Origin: a bacterium
GTDB taxonomy: Bacteria; Bacillota; Sulfobacillia; UBA995
Direction: 5' to 3'
Assembly: GCA_031082145.1 (NCBI GenBank)
Contig: JAVHLP010000004.1
Location: 123,172 to 187,171 of the forward strand
Length of the DNA stretch: 64,000 nt
Of this stretch, positions 44,989-53,327 are shown one piece after another (position 1 is the first letter of the stretch; each line of letters begins with the position of its first letter). The notes beneath the pieces are model-generated. The model was given only the letters and a program-made list of their open reading frames with translations. It was not told the DNA's origin and did no database searches. A program made the translations under genes and the position numbers.

Positions 44989-46052
44989 GCCCGATTAGGC
45001 CCGGACTCGGGTGTGCTCACGGGGCCGAGACCGGCCGGCTCCCTGAGCGTGAGCGCGTGCAGGTAGGAGATGATCTCGCCGGTGCGCGTGTGGTTCCAGG
45101 CGTCCTCTCGATGGGACAGGGCGGTCAAGGTAACGGAGGGCAGGCGGCCCAATCTCTCCGCGACCTGCCGGAGCGTGCCCCACTCGGGGTCTGAGAACAC
45201 ACCATCCGGTACTCTCTCCTCCCCCAGGATCCGCTCCCCCTCATGCTGGCCAAACGTCTCGGGGTAGATCGAGATCGCACCGGTCTCGGTCGCGGCCTCA
45301 AGGCAGAGGAAGTGTTTGTCAGGCGCCGGGCCGTAGGGCAACGCGGCGTACCTGGCCCCGCTTATTGACACGGCATGGACCCGGAAGTTCTGGAAGTCGG
45401 CGTACCAGAGGAGCTTCATCAGCGCCGTCTTGGCCATACCGCGAGTTCCCGCGAAGAAGACCATCATGTTCAAGAGTTTTTCGAAGCGGAACCTCTGGAA
45501 ACCGTTTTCAACGCCCGGTAAGCAACCGCCCATAGCCTTCTCCAGGGCCACTCGAGCCACGCTTCCGGTCTCGCGACCGTGGGAGGCCATTACCTCTTCC
45601 TCGGCCCGTGCGCGTTCGCGAGGCGACAGCCTGTGCCCTTCGCTTCTCAGCCGATCGGCCATCTCTGACGGGTCGGCGAGGCGCTTGAGAATCTCCGCGT
45701 GAGCGGGAGCGGGGACACTGCCCTTCTCGTAACGGTAGACCGTCGCCGGGCTCCAGCCGAGCAGCTTGGCCAACGGGCGCTGTCCGAGACCGTACTTCTG
45801 ACGCATGGCCACTATGTCCTGAGGAGAAGGGATGCCCCTGGTTCTCCGGTACTCCGCGTAGGCCGACTCAAGCGCCGCGAAGTCCAACTCGCGGTCAAAC
45901 ACGTCCTCGCCGCAGCGGCAGCAGAAGGCCACCCTGCCTCTTACGGTCACCTCCTCACCGTGGATGCAGAAGGTCTGATCGACGCTCTCGATCCGAAGCG
46001 GCTGTTCCGTTGAGCAGGCAGGGCAGTAGCCAGACCTTCGCCTCAGACTCAC
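44985..46052 (-). CDS. MqsA/YgiT-like zinc finger + HTH + Panacea (SocA) domain protein, antitoxin-like
   Basis: Protein of 355 residues in three parts. N-terminal zinc finger with CPAC (residues 10-13) and CCRCGEDV (about 44-51), as in MqsA/YgiT. A helix-turn-helix (about 85-130) with MRQKYGLGQRPLAKLLGWSPATVYRYEKG. A C-terminal Panacea/SocA (DUF4065-like) domain with FFAGTRGMAKTALMKLLWYADF and YAALPYGPAP. Such proteins act as antitoxins or proteolytic adaptors in varied toxin-antitoxin pairs. No toxin gene lies next to it. ATG-type start 250 bp from the next gene. Opposite-strand frame at 45699-46013 is its shadow. Confidence 0.85.
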   Translation of the reverse strand: MSLRRRSGYCPACSTEQPLRIESVDQTFCIHGEEVTVRGRVAFCCRCGEDVFDRELDFAALESAYAEYRRTRGIPSPQDIVAMRQKYGLGQRPLAKLLGWSPATVYRYEKGSVPAPAHAEILKRLADPSEMADRLRSEGHRLSPRERARAEEEVMASHGRETGSVARVALEKAMGGCLPGVENGFQRFRFEKLLNMMVFFAGTRGMAKTALMKLLWYADFQNFRVHAVSISGARYAALPYGPAPDKHFLCLEAATETGAISIYPETFGQHEGERILGEERVPDGVFSDPEWGTLRQVAERLGRLPSVTLTALSHREDAWNHTRTGEIISYLHALTLREPAGLGPVSTPESGPNRA

Positions 46053-46178
46053 GTTTCCCGCCTCCTATATCCGATACGGGTACGTCAAGGGCCACTGGGA
46101 AGCGCGGACCTAGTCACGACTGACGACTCGCACTCCTGTCTCCACCCGGTCAGTCTGGTATATGATCTGCCGCCGTGA

Positions 46179-46196
46179 TGCAATCAATTGATTGCA
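46179..46196. repeat. 18-bp perfect palindrome upstream of the SocA-type gene
   Basis: TGCAATCAATTGATTGCA (46179-46196) is perfectly self-complementary, and AT-rich against a GC-rich background. It lies about 130 bp upstream of the minus-strand SocA-type gene. A second short pair, ATCTGC (46165-46170) and GCAGAT (46194-46199), overlaps it. It looks like a dimeric regulator site. Confidence 0.6.
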
Positions 46197-46304
46197 GATA
46201 GTGCCTGACCACCACGTGCTCGCCGCCCTGCCGCAACAGCTCAAGCTACTCCCCGTCGACTAAGCCGCCGCTTTCTGCCCACACTAGCCGCGAGGGGGGC
46301 GCCC

Positions 46305-46622
46305 TTGCCTCACGACAGGGATCTCCGGCTCCTGGAGCGGCTGAGCCTCAAGCTGGACGAGCTATCCCGCCACATGGAGCGCATGAAGCTGGCGGAGTAT
46401 GTGGCCATGCTGCAGCGGCCCCGGCGGCTGCTGTATCTGAACTTCGTCTCCGGGCTGGCCCGGGGGCTGGGGTTCGCGGTCGGCTTCACCATCCTGGGCG
46501 CAGTGGTGCTCTACGCTTTGCAGAGGGTCCTGATGCTGAACCTCCCGGTGGTCGGTGGCTTCATCGCCGAGATCGTCCGCATTGTTGAGGAACGGCTGGC
46601 CCGAAATCCCCCCTCACCTTGA
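46305..46622 (+). CDS. DUF5665-family membrane protein
   Basis: Protein of 105 residues. An N-terminal helical region rich in charged residues (LERLSLKLDELSRHMERMKLAEYVAML), then RPRRLLYLNFVSGLARGLGFAVGFTILGAVVLYALQ in outline, i.e. one long membrane helix about 50-72, and an amphipathic C-terminus. DUF5665 proteins occur in many Bacillota; function unknown. TTG start. Followed after 13 bp by the YteA-like gene. Confidence 0.78.
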   Translation: MPHDRDLRLLERLSLKLDELSRHMERMKLAEYVAMLQRPRRLLYLNFVSGLARGLGFAVGFTILGAVVLYALQRVLMLNLPVVGGFIAEIVRIVEERLARNPPSP

Positions 46623-46635
46623 GGAGGTTGATTCC

Positions 46636-47328
46636 ATGGATCCCCGGCTCCGGGACCGCCTGCGCGGCCGCCTGGTGAAAGCCCGCGATCGCCTGCGGCA
46701 CGAGATCAGGAGAGGGAAGGGGCTCGATCTGCCCCAGCGCGACGCGGTGGGTGAGCTGTCACTGGTCGACAACCACCCTGCCGATGTCGGCAGCGACACC
46801 TTTGAGCGCGAGAAAGACGTGGGGCTCCGCGACATCACCCGCGAGACCCTGCGTCAGGTAGAGGACGCCTTGCGGCGGATGGACGGTGGAAGCTACGGTC
46901 TCTGCGTGCGGTGTGGCCGGGCCATCGCCGCGGAGCGGCTGGAAGCCCTCCCCGAGGCCGCTTTCTGCCGGGCTTGCCAGGAGGCGGGAGAGCTCGACCT
47001 GGCCCGCTACGTCGATCCGCCGGGCCGCGAACTCCTGGGAACACCCTTTGACTGGAGTCACGACGCCGACCAGGTGGGCTATGACGCCGAGGATGCCTGG
47101 CAGGACGTGGCCCGCTACGGGCCTGCCCACTCCCACACCGACGCACCCCCGGGAGAGCTCCGGGGGGTTGTGGAGCCCATTGAGGGCATTGTCTACGAGT
47201 CGCTGGACGCCGCCGGCAACCACGAGGCGGCGGTGAAGGGGGACCGACACACCGATCTCCCGGCCACCGAGACGGCACGGCTGGTCGAGGGTAAGCCGGC
47301 CCGGGACAGGGGATCCCGGCGGCGGTAG
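46636..47328 (+). CDS. TraR/DksA-type zinc finger protein, YteA-like
   Basis: Protein of 230 residues resembling YteA of sporulating Bacillota. N-terminal coiled coil (LRDRLRGRLVKARDRLRHEI), the conserved ELSLVDNHPADVGSDTFEREKDVGL, and a DksA-type zinc finger (CVRCGRAI, then FCRACQ). The tail carries YVDPPGRELLGTPFDW and AEDAWQDVARYG, then a divergent C-terminus. DksA relatives bind RNA polymerase; this one's role is not known. The ATG at 46636 has GAGGAGG. Co-transcribed with DUF5665 by spacing. Confidence 0.88.
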   Translation: MDPRLRDRLRGRLVKARDRLRHEIRRGKGLDLPQRDAVGELSLVDNHPADVGSDTFEREKDVGLRDITRETLRQVEDALRRMDGGSYGLCVRCGRAIAAERLEALPEAAFCRACQEAGELDLARYVDPPGRELLGTPFDWSHDADQVGYDAEDAWQDVARYGPAHSHTDAPPGELRGVVEPIEGIVYESLDAAGNHEAAVKGDRHTDLPATETARLVEGKPARDRGSRRR

Positions 47329-47347
47329 AGAAAGAGGGTCCCGGGGG

Positions 47348-47800
47348 GTGAGCCGTTTCTTGCTGTTCTACGTGGCAGCCCTGGGCGTACTGGCCCTCGA
47401 CTACCTGAGCAAGCTCTGGGTCCGGGCCTCGCTGCCGCTTGGCCAGTCGGTGCCGCTGATCCCGGGGTTTCTCCACCTGACCCACGTGCGCAACGCCGGG
47501 GCCGTCTTCGGGCTATTTCCCGGGGGCCTGCGGGTCTTCGTGACCGTGTCCCTCCTTATCATGGTGGTCCTCATGCTGCTGCGGCGAAGGCTCGAGCCGC
47601 GGACTCCCCTGGTCGAGGTGGCCTTGGGACTGCAGCTGGGCGGGACCTGGGGGAACTTCCTGGACCGGGTCGGTTCCGGTCTGGTCACGGACTTCCTGGA
47701 CTTCCGGGTCTGGCCCGTCTTCAACGTGGCCGACTCCGGGCTCGTGGTGGGAGCCCTGCTCCTGGCCTGGTGGGTGGTGCGGGGGGGCCACCGGCTTTGA
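47348..47800 (+). CDS. lspA: Lipoprotein signal peptidase II LspA
   Basis: Membrane aspartic peptidase that cuts prolipoproteins, 150 residues, four membrane helices. Conserved: LDYLSKLWV, RNAGAVFGLF, and the catalytic Asp pair in NFLDRV and FNVADSGLVVG. It should process the lipoproteins seen at 10770 and 51693. GTG start. Its stop overlaps the TTG of rluD by 3 bp. Confidence 0.95.
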   Translation: MSRFLLFYVAALGVLALDYLSKLWVRASLPLGQSVPLIPGFLHLTHVRNAGAVFGLFPGGLRVFVTVSLLIMVVLMLLRRRLEPRTPLVEVALGLQLGGTWGNFLDRVGSGLVTDFLDFRVWPVFNVADSGLVVGALLLAWWVVRGGHRL

Positions 47801-48771
47801 GCTCCGTGATCAAGCCCCAGTTGTTGCTGGTACCCGGGGCCCGGGCGGGCGAGCGGCTTGACAGCTACCTGGCTTCCTGCCGGGAACTGGGACTATCCCG
47901 GAGCCGGGTTGCCCGGTTAATCGGGGAGGGCCGGGTCACCCTGGACGGTAAGCCCTGTCGCCCGTCCCACCGGCTGGAAGGCGGGGAGCGGGTCGAAGTC
48001 ATGGTTCCCCCGCCGGAGACCGAGGAAGTCGAACCCGAGCCCATCCCCCTGGACGTGGTCTACGAGGACGGGGACCTGGTGGTCGTCAACAAGCCACGGC
48101 ACATGGTGGTTCACCCGTCTCCCGGTCACCGCTCGGGAACCCTGGTTCACGCCCTCCTGCATCACTCCCCGGAGATCGCCGGCGTGGGCGACGGGCTTCG
48201 CCCGGGCATCGTGCACCGGCTCGATCGGGACACGACGGGCCTGCTGGTGGTGGCCAAGACCGAGCCCGCCCTCCACTCCCTGGCCGACCAGATCCGGGCC
48301 CGGGCCGCCGGGCGGGAGTACCTGGCCCTGGTCCGCGGCGAGGTCCTCGACGACCAGGGCATCGTCTGCGCTCCCCTGGGCAGGCACCCGTCCGACCGCA
48401 TGCGCTTCGCCGTGCTCCGGCCGGGCGAAGGGAAGGAGGCCATCACCCGCTTCCGGGTGGTGGAGCGCTTCGGCGGGTTCACCCTCTTGCACCTGTCGCT
48501 GGACACCGGCCGAACCCATCAGATCCGCGTCCACATGGCCCACCTGGGCCACCCGGTGATCGGTGACCCCGTCTACGGTCGAGGCATCCGCCGCCTGCTG
48601 GAGGAGTACAAGCTCCCCCGGCTCCGGGGACAGGCCCTGCATGCCTTCCGGCTGGCTTTCACCCATCCCCGCACCGGCGAACGGATGGCCTTCGAGGCAC
48701 CCCTGCCCGACGACTTCCTGGCCCTCCTGGAGGCCTTGCGGGCTGCCGGGAGGCGGATCGAGTTCCCCTAG
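47797..48771 (+). CDS. RluD-family 23S rRNA pseudouridine synthase
   Basis: Protein of 324 residues. N-terminal S4 RNA-binding domain (ERLDSYLASC...SRSRVARLIGEGRVTLDG), then the catalytic domain with HRLDRDTTGLLVVAKT (catalytic Asp), and RTHQIRVHMAHLGHPVIGD. Usual partner of lspA in Bacillota. Start TTG at 47797 overlapping the lspA stop is chosen; GTG at 47806 is an alternative. Upstream residues of the longer frame belong to lspA in another frame. Confidence 0.93.
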   Translation: MSSVIKPQLLLVPGARAGERLDSYLASCRELGLSRSRVARLIGEGRVTLDGKPCRPSHRLEGGERVEVMVPPPETEEVEPEPIPLDVVYEDGDLVVVNKPRHMVVHPSPGHRSGTLVHALLHHSPEIAGVGDGLRPGIVHRLDRDTTGLLVVAKTEPALHSLADQIRARAAGREYLALVRGEVLDDQGIVCAPLGRHPSDRMRFAVLRPGEGKEAITRFRVVERFGGFTLLHLSLDTGRTHQIRVHMAHLGHPVIGDPVYGRGIRRLLEEYKLPRLRGQALHAFRLAFTHPRTGERMAFEAPLPDDFLALLEALRAAGRRIEFP

Positions 48772-48782
48772 GAGGTGGCGGC

Positions 48783-49385
48783 TTGCGGATCTTCCTCGTC
48801 AACGGCAGCCCCCGGATCACCGGTGACACCAACGCACTGCTGGCCGGCTTGGACCGGAGCTTTCAGGACCAGGGCGAGCGGCCGCGACTGGTGCATGCCG
48901 TCACACTGCTTGAGGGTCTCACCACCCCGTACTGCGTCAACTGCTCCACCCGGTGTGAAGGGACCTGCTACCGGGGATCCGGACTGGAGGCCTTTTTTGA
49001 CGATCTGGCCGGGGCGGACGCGCTGGTGGTCGCATCTCCGGTGCACTTCGGCACCGTCGCCGCTCCCCTCAAGGGCCTGTGGGATCTGAGCCGCAAGCTC
49101 CGCCTGGAGCGGGGCCTCCTCTACACCGTCGGGGCGGCCCTGGCGGTAGGCGCCGGCCACTACGGCGGTCAGGAGACCACCATCCGCGCAATTCACGACA
49201 TGATGCTGATCCAGGGGATGATCCTGGTGGGCGACTCCCGCCGGGAGAGCGTGGGCCACCAGGGGGTAGGGGCCGAGAGCGGCGATGACGCCCCGGCCCG
49301 GTCCCGCCTGGACCACCTGGCCGGCGCCGTCCTGGCCGTCGCCGGGGCCACGACCGGCCTGCGCCGCCGGTCCCCGATCAAGTAA
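48783..49385 (+). CDS. NADPH-dependent FMN reductase / iron-sulfur flavoprotein-like
   Basis: Protein of 200 residues with a flavodoxin-like fold. FMN loop VNGSPRITGDTN, the Cys-rich segment YCVNCSTRCEGTC (Cys spacing 3, 4 and 4) that could bind an iron-sulfur cluster or be redox-active, then SPVHFGTVAAPLKGLWD and GAGHYGGQETT. Electron carrier or quinone/oxygen reductase; partner unknown. TTG start after GGAGGTGGCGGC, 11 bp after rluD. Ends at the terminator at 49396-49415. Confidence 0.82.
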   Translation: MRIFLVNGSPRITGDTNALLAGLDRSFQDQGERPRLVHAVTLLEGLTTPYCVNCSTRCEGTCYRGSGLEAFFDDLAGADALVVASPVHFGTVAAPLKGLWDLSRKLRLERGLLYTVGAALAVGAGHYGGQETTIRAIHDMMLIQGMILVGDSRRESVGHQGVGAESGDDAPARSRLDHLAGAVLAVAGATTGLRRRSPIK

Positions 49386-49395
49386 CCCACCCGCA

Positions 49396-49415
49396 GGGGG
49401 CGGCAGGCCGCCCCC
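49396..49415 (+). terminator. Terminator after the flavoprotein gene
   Basis: GGGGGCGG (49396-49403) and CCGCCCCC (49408-49415) form an 8-bp stem with a 4-nt loop, followed by TTCTTCCTTCC. Starts 11 bp after the stop codon. Confidence 0.78.
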
Positions 49416-49481
49416 TTCTTCCTTCCTCTCCTCCTCCCGCATACACTGGCTTGCCGGCCGGTTTGACGGGAGGAAGCAGCC

Positions 49482-50552
49482 TTGTCACTGTGGACGCGCC
49501 AGCAACGCCCCGACGGGGCCGACCCCATCCTGCTGGTGGGGTTTGACGGCCCACCGATCGCCGCCCAAATGGCCACCCTGGGGCGGAGGTGCCAGACCCT
49601 CCACCGCTTCCGGCTGATGCCGGTGGTGGCGGTCCGCCGTCCACCCGATCAGCCGGCCTTCAACCTCCTGGACGTGCCGGGGGTCAGCTTCGTGGAGGAG
49701 AACGGTCGCGTCTTCGCCCTGGAGACGGTGCCCTGGGGGGTGGAACGGGTCGGCGCCCCGGACGCCTGGCCGGTCTCCCGGGGCGAAGGGGTGAACGTGG
49801 CCATCCTGGACACCGGCATCGCCCGTGCCCAGGCGGACCTGCGGGTGATTGGCGGGGTCAGTTTCGTCGGCGGGGGCTGGAATGATGCCAACGGCCACGG
49901 CACCCATGTGGCGGGTACGGTGGGCGGCCTGGGCGCCGCCAGCGGTGTAACCGGGGTGGCCCCGGGGGCCCGTCTTCACGCCGTCAAGGTGCTGGGTGAC
50001 GATGGCAGCGGCACCTGGCTCAGCGTGGCCCGGGGCATCGAGTGGTCGGTGCAGAACGGCATGCGGGTACTGAACCTGAGCCTGGGATCGCCGCAGGGCG
50101 GCAGGACGCTGGAACTGGCCTGCCGGGCCGCCGCTGACGCGGGCCTGGTCCTGGTCGGGGCGGCCGGCAACAGCGGCGACCCGGCCGGCCGGGGGAACAG
50201 CGTTGGCTACCCGGCCGGATACGAGCCGGTTATCGCGGTGGCCGCCTCCGACCGGCAGAACCGGCGCGCCCCCTGGTCAAGTACGGGACCGGCGGTGGAG
50301 CTGATCGCCCCCGGCGTTGGTATCCTGAGCACGGCCCCGGGAAACCGGTACACGGAGCTGAGCGGTACCTCGATGGCCTGTCCCCACGTGGCCGGGGCGG
50401 CCGCCCTGACCTGGGGGGCCAACCCCCACCTGCGCGCCCGGGAGGTGCGCCGGATCCTGGGCGAGACGGCGGAGAACCTGGGCCTCAGCCGAAACTGGCA
50501 GGGGCACGGGCTGGTGCGGGCCGACCGGGCGGTGGCGTCGGCCCGGCGATAA
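49482..50552 (+). CDS. Subtilisin-like serine peptidase (S8)
   Basis: Protein of 356 residues. Catalytic triad D110 (ILDTGI), H139 (GHGTHVAGT) and S297 (GTSMACPHVAG); oxyanion Asn in GAAGNSGD. Residues 1-85 look like an inhibitor-I9-type propeptide (fold inferred from length and VEENGRVFALETVPWG before the mature domain). No signal peptide is visible, so it may be an intracellular subtilisin or use another export path. TTG start. Single gene between a terminator and the convergent aldolase. Confidence 0.9.
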   Translation: MSLWTRQQRPDGADPILLVGFDGPPIAAQMATLGRRCQTLHRFRLMPVVAVRRPPDQPAFNLLDVPGVSFVEENGRVFALETVPWGVERVGAPDAWPVSRGEGVNVAILDTGIARAQADLRVIGGVSFVGGGWNDANGHGTHVAGTVGGLGAASGVTGVAPGARLHAVKVLGDDGSGTWLSVARGIEWSVQNGMRVLNLSLGSPQGGRTLELACRAAADAGLVLVGAAGNSGDPAGRGNSVGYPAGYEPVIAVAASDRQNRRAPWSSTGPAVELIAPGVGILSTAPGNRYTELSGTSMACPHVAGAAALTWGANPHLRAREVRRILGETAENLGLSRNWQGHGLVRADRAVASARR

Positions 50553-50561
50553 CCGCCCTGT

Positions 50562-51458
50562 CTATCCGGTCAGGGCGCCGACCTTCTCCAGCATACCACG
50601 CAGCTGCTCACGCTCCTGGTCGCCCAGGGGCACCAGCGGCCGCCGCGGCCTGCCCCCGTAGTAGCCGGTCAGGTCGAGCGCAGCCTTCAGCCCGGCCACT
50701 CCCCAACGGGTGGTGACCGCGCCGTTGAGCGGGATCAGCCGGACCTGCAATAGCCGGGCTTCCTCCAGCCTGCCCGCCTGGACGAGGGAGAGGATCTCGA
50801 AACACCGATCCGGCACCACGTTGGCCAGGGCCAGGATCCCGCCCACCCCGCCGAGCAGCACGGTGGGCAGGAGGAAGCCGGCCGAACCGGCGAAGACCGC
50901 GAAGCCGGGAGCGGCGCAGCCGATGGTCTCAGCTATCTGCACGATGTTGCCGCCGCTGTCCTTGACGCCGACGATGTTGGGATGGGAGGAGAGCCCGATG
51001 ATCAGGCTGGCGGGGAGGTCAACACCGGTGTTGCGAGGCATGTTGTAAAGGATGATGGGAATCGGCGACGCCTCGGCGACGTCGAGGTAGAACCCACGGA
51101 GAGCCTCGCCGGTCATGGCGCCCTTGTAATGGCTGGGGTTGAGCACCAGGGCGGCGTCGGCGCCGCACTCCGCCGCCCGCCGGGTCAGCCGGATGGTCTC
51201 CCGGGTTGACTCGCTCCCCGTTCCCGCCAGCACTCTCCTGTCCGGGGGGAAGTTCTCGCGCACGACGGCGATCAGCCGCTCCCGCTCATCGGCGTCGAGC
51301 AGCACGTTTTCCCCGTTGCTGCCGAGCACGACCACTCCGGTCAGCCTGGTCGCCGACCAGCGGGCCAGATTCTCCTTCAGACGGGGGATGTCCAGCTCCT
51401 CGCGGTCGTCAAACGGAGTGGCGATGGGGGCGAGGATCCCGGCGATGTCCGTCTTCAT
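50562..51458 (-). CDS. DapA/HOGA-family aldolase (dihydrodipicolinate synthase-like)
   Basis: Schiff-base aldolase of the DapA superfamily, 298 residues. Catalytic Lys166 in IVGVKDSGGN, Tyr in IILYNMPRNTG, and the N-terminal motif GSNGEN in place of DapA's GTTGES, which points toward a 4-hydroxy-2-oxoglutarate-type or other 2-keto-acid aldolase rather than lysine-pathway DapA. The ATG at 51458 has GGAAGGTG; the GTG at 51467 lies inside that ribosome site. Divergent from the peptide-transport operon, so a common metabolic role is possible but unproven. Confidence 0.82.
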   Translation of the reverse strand: MKTDIAGILAPIATPFDDREELDIPRLKENLARWSATRLTGVVVLGSNGENVLLDADERERLIAVVRENFPPDRRVLAGTGSESTRETIRLTRRAAECGADAALVLNPSHYKGAMTGEALRGFYLDVAEASPIPIILYNMPRNTGVDLPASLIIGLSSHPNIVGVKDSGGNIVQIAETIGCAAPGFAVFAGSAGFLLPTVLLGGVGGILALANVVPDRCFEILSLVQAGRLEEARLLQVRLIPLNGAVTTRWGVAGLKAALDLTGYYGGRPRRPLVPLGDQEREQLRGMLEKVGALTG

Positions 51459-51625
51459 GGGCCACACCTTCCCTGGGGGCGGTAGACTCCAGACTGGTTC
51501 GACGCGAGGGGGAGCTTCGCCTCTCCGGTGCCGGGAGGCGTGCGCCCGGAGGGAGATTGATCTCCTGCAGGAATTCCCCCGCCGCCGCCGAAGCAGCTAG
51601 ATTCATTAGTACTACATCTCTTTCA

Positions 51626-51655
51626 CGGGCTTACTGAGGGCAGGCAGTAAGCCCG
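51626..51655 (+). repeat. Hairpin in the leader of the peptide-transport operon
   Basis: CGGGCTTACTG (51626-51636) and CAGTAAGCCCG (51645-51655) form a perfect 11-bp stem with an 8-nt loop, 37 bp before the binding-protein ATG. No T-run follows on either strand. Could be an operator for a dimeric regulator or an RNA hairpin. Confidence 0.5.
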
Positions 51656-51692
51656 GCGTCGAGGGCCCACATCTCACGTGAGGAGGTCCATC

Positions 51693-53273
51693 ATGCGGCG
51701 CAAGGCGATGTCCCTGATCCTGGGAGTGATGGTGCTGGCCGCGATGTCGGGTTGTGCAAGGCAGCCCGCCGCGCCGGCCCTGGAAGACACTCTCATTATC
51801 GGATCCAGCCAGGAGCCGACGACGCTGGATCCGGCGATCGTGTATGACGGCTCCGACCGCATCACGCGTCTGATCTACGAGAGCTTGCTGGACTACGTGG
51901 GATCCACCGCCGAGGTGCAGGCGCACCTGGCCACGGACTGGAGGGTCTCCCCGGACGGAAAGGTCTACACGTTTGAGCTGCGCGATGACGTCCAGTTTCA
52001 CGACGGTACCCCCTTCAACGCCGAGGCGGTCAAGTTCTCCTTTGATCGCATGACGAAGATCGCCAAGGGGATGTCCTGGGCCTTCCGCATGGTTCTGGCG
52101 GAGGTCAAGGTAACAGCCGAGTACACCGTCGAGTTCCATCTCAAGAAGCCCTACCCCGGTTTCCTGGGCATGGTGGCCAACCGCTACGCGGCTCCCATCA
52201 TCAGTCCCAGCATCATGCAACACGAGAAAGATGGGGACCTGGCCCAGGGCTGGGCCCACGACAACGCGATCGGCACCGGTCCCTACAAGCTGGTCAACTG
52301 GACCAAGAAGCAGGAGTTGACCCTGGTCAAGAACGATGACTACTGGCGGGGCTGGCCACAGAAGCACATCTCCCGTGTCGTCTACAAGATCCTGCCCGAT
52401 TCCGCCACCCAGCGGATGATGCTGGAGCGGGGCGACATCCACACTGCCACCCACATCGGCATTGATGACATCATCGTGCTGATGGACCACCCGGAGATCA
52501 GGATTGAGCCGGCGCCCACCTCGAACTTCAACTGGTTCCTACTGCTGAACACGCAGAAGGGGGTCTTTGCCGACCGGCGCCTGCGTGAGGCCTTGAGCTG
52601 GGCCTTCCCCTATGACGAGACGGTCCGTCACGTTTTCCGGGGGCAGGCCACGCAGTCGGTCGGTCCCGTGCCTTTCGGGGTTCCCGGTCACGAGCCCGAC
52701 CTCTTCCAGTACCACCGTGATCTGGACCGGGCTAAGGCCCTGATGGCGGCAGCCGGTTACCCCAACGGCGGCTTCAAGGTGACCATTACCCACGGCGACA
52801 ACGACTGGGCCCGCAAGATCCTCGAGATGACCATCTCCACGCTTGGTGAGCTGGGCATCACCGCGGAGACAAAGCCGCTGGTCTGGGGGGCCATGCTGGA
52901 CAACATGGCCAGCCAGGATACGGCGCCGGACATCGTGGTGGCTGACTGGTGGGACGACTACCCAGATCCGGACGCGTTCCTGGGCGGCATGGCCGACGCC
53001 TTCTGGTGGGGTGGCCGCGAAGCAGCTGACTACTTCTACGTCAACCCCGAGGTGCAGGATCTGCTGGGAGAGGCCGCCTTCGAGGCGGATCCCGCCCGCC
53101 GCGTCGACCTGTATCGCCGGGCCCAGGAGCTTATGGTGGCCGACTGCCCTGGCGTCTGGATCATGGACTACCTCTACGCGACACCCTTCCGCAAGAACGT
53201 GTACGGCTATGTGGCCAACCCCTACTACATCATGAGCTACAACGTGTACGGCATGTGGATCGAAGCCCGGTAG
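51693..53273 (+). CDS. ABC-type peptide/nickel substrate-binding lipoprotein (SBP family 5)
   Basis: Extracytoplasmic binding protein of 526 residues. Lipoprotein signal ends VLAAMSGC (Cys about 21). SBP_bac_5 signatures: SSQEPTTLDPAIV, YESLLDYVG, FELRDDVQFHDGTPFNAEAVKFSFDRM, and a late FRKNVYGYVANP. Binds oligopeptides or similar ligands. The ATG at 51693 has GTGAGGAGG 6 bp upstream; the GTG at 51678 is that ribosome site. First gene of the operon, followed by a stable hairpin that could raise its mRNA over the permeases. Confidence 0.9.
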   Translation: MRRKAMSLILGVMVLAAMSGCARQPAAPALEDTLIIGSSQEPTTLDPAIVYDGSDRITRLIYESLLDYVGSTAEVQAHLATDWRVSPDGKVYTFELRDDVQFHDGTPFNAEAVKFSFDRMTKIAKGMSWAFRMVLAEVKVTAEYTVEFHLKKPYPGFLGMVANRYAAPIISPSIMQHEKDGDLAQGWAHDNAIGTGPYKLVNWTKKQELTLVKNDDYWRGWPQKHISRVVYKILPDSATQRMMLERGDIHTATHIGIDDIIVLMDHPEIRIEPAPTSNFNWFLLLNTQKGVFADRRLREALSWAFPYDETVRHVFRGQATQSVGPVPFGVPGHEPDLFQYHRDLDRAKALMAAAGYPNGGFKVTITHGDNDWARKILEMTISTLGELGITAETKPLVWGAMLDNMASQDTAPDIVVADWWDDYPDPDAFLGGMADAFWWGGREAADYFYVNPEVQDLLGEAAFEADPARRVDLYRRAQELMVADCPGVWIMDYLYATPFRKNVYGYVANPYYIMSYNVYGMWIEAR

Positions 53274-53279
53274 TGGCCA

Positions 53280-53304
53280 GGGGGGGAGGCCCAGCCTCCC
53301 CCCC
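53280..53304 (+). terminator. Intercistronic hairpin after the binding-protein gene
   Basis: GGGGGGGAGGC (53280-53290) pairs with GCCTCCCCCCC (53294-53304), 11 bp, 3-nt loop. No T-run. Likely partial terminator or mRNA-3'-end protector between binding protein and permease genes, a common way to make more binding protein. Confidence 0.6.
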
Positions 53305-53327
53305 GTTCACCCTTGCGGGGTGAGTTC

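Noticed and set aside
45699..46013. Plus-strand frame of 104 codons as a possible toxin partner of the SocA-type gene
   Set aside because: It lies entirely within the SocA-type coding sequence on the opposite strand, has no ribosome site and resembles no toxin family.
46201..46263. 20-codon frame just after the palindrome as a mini-toxin
   Set aside because: GTG start without a ribosome site, no hydrophobic pattern or motif; no support beyond being open.
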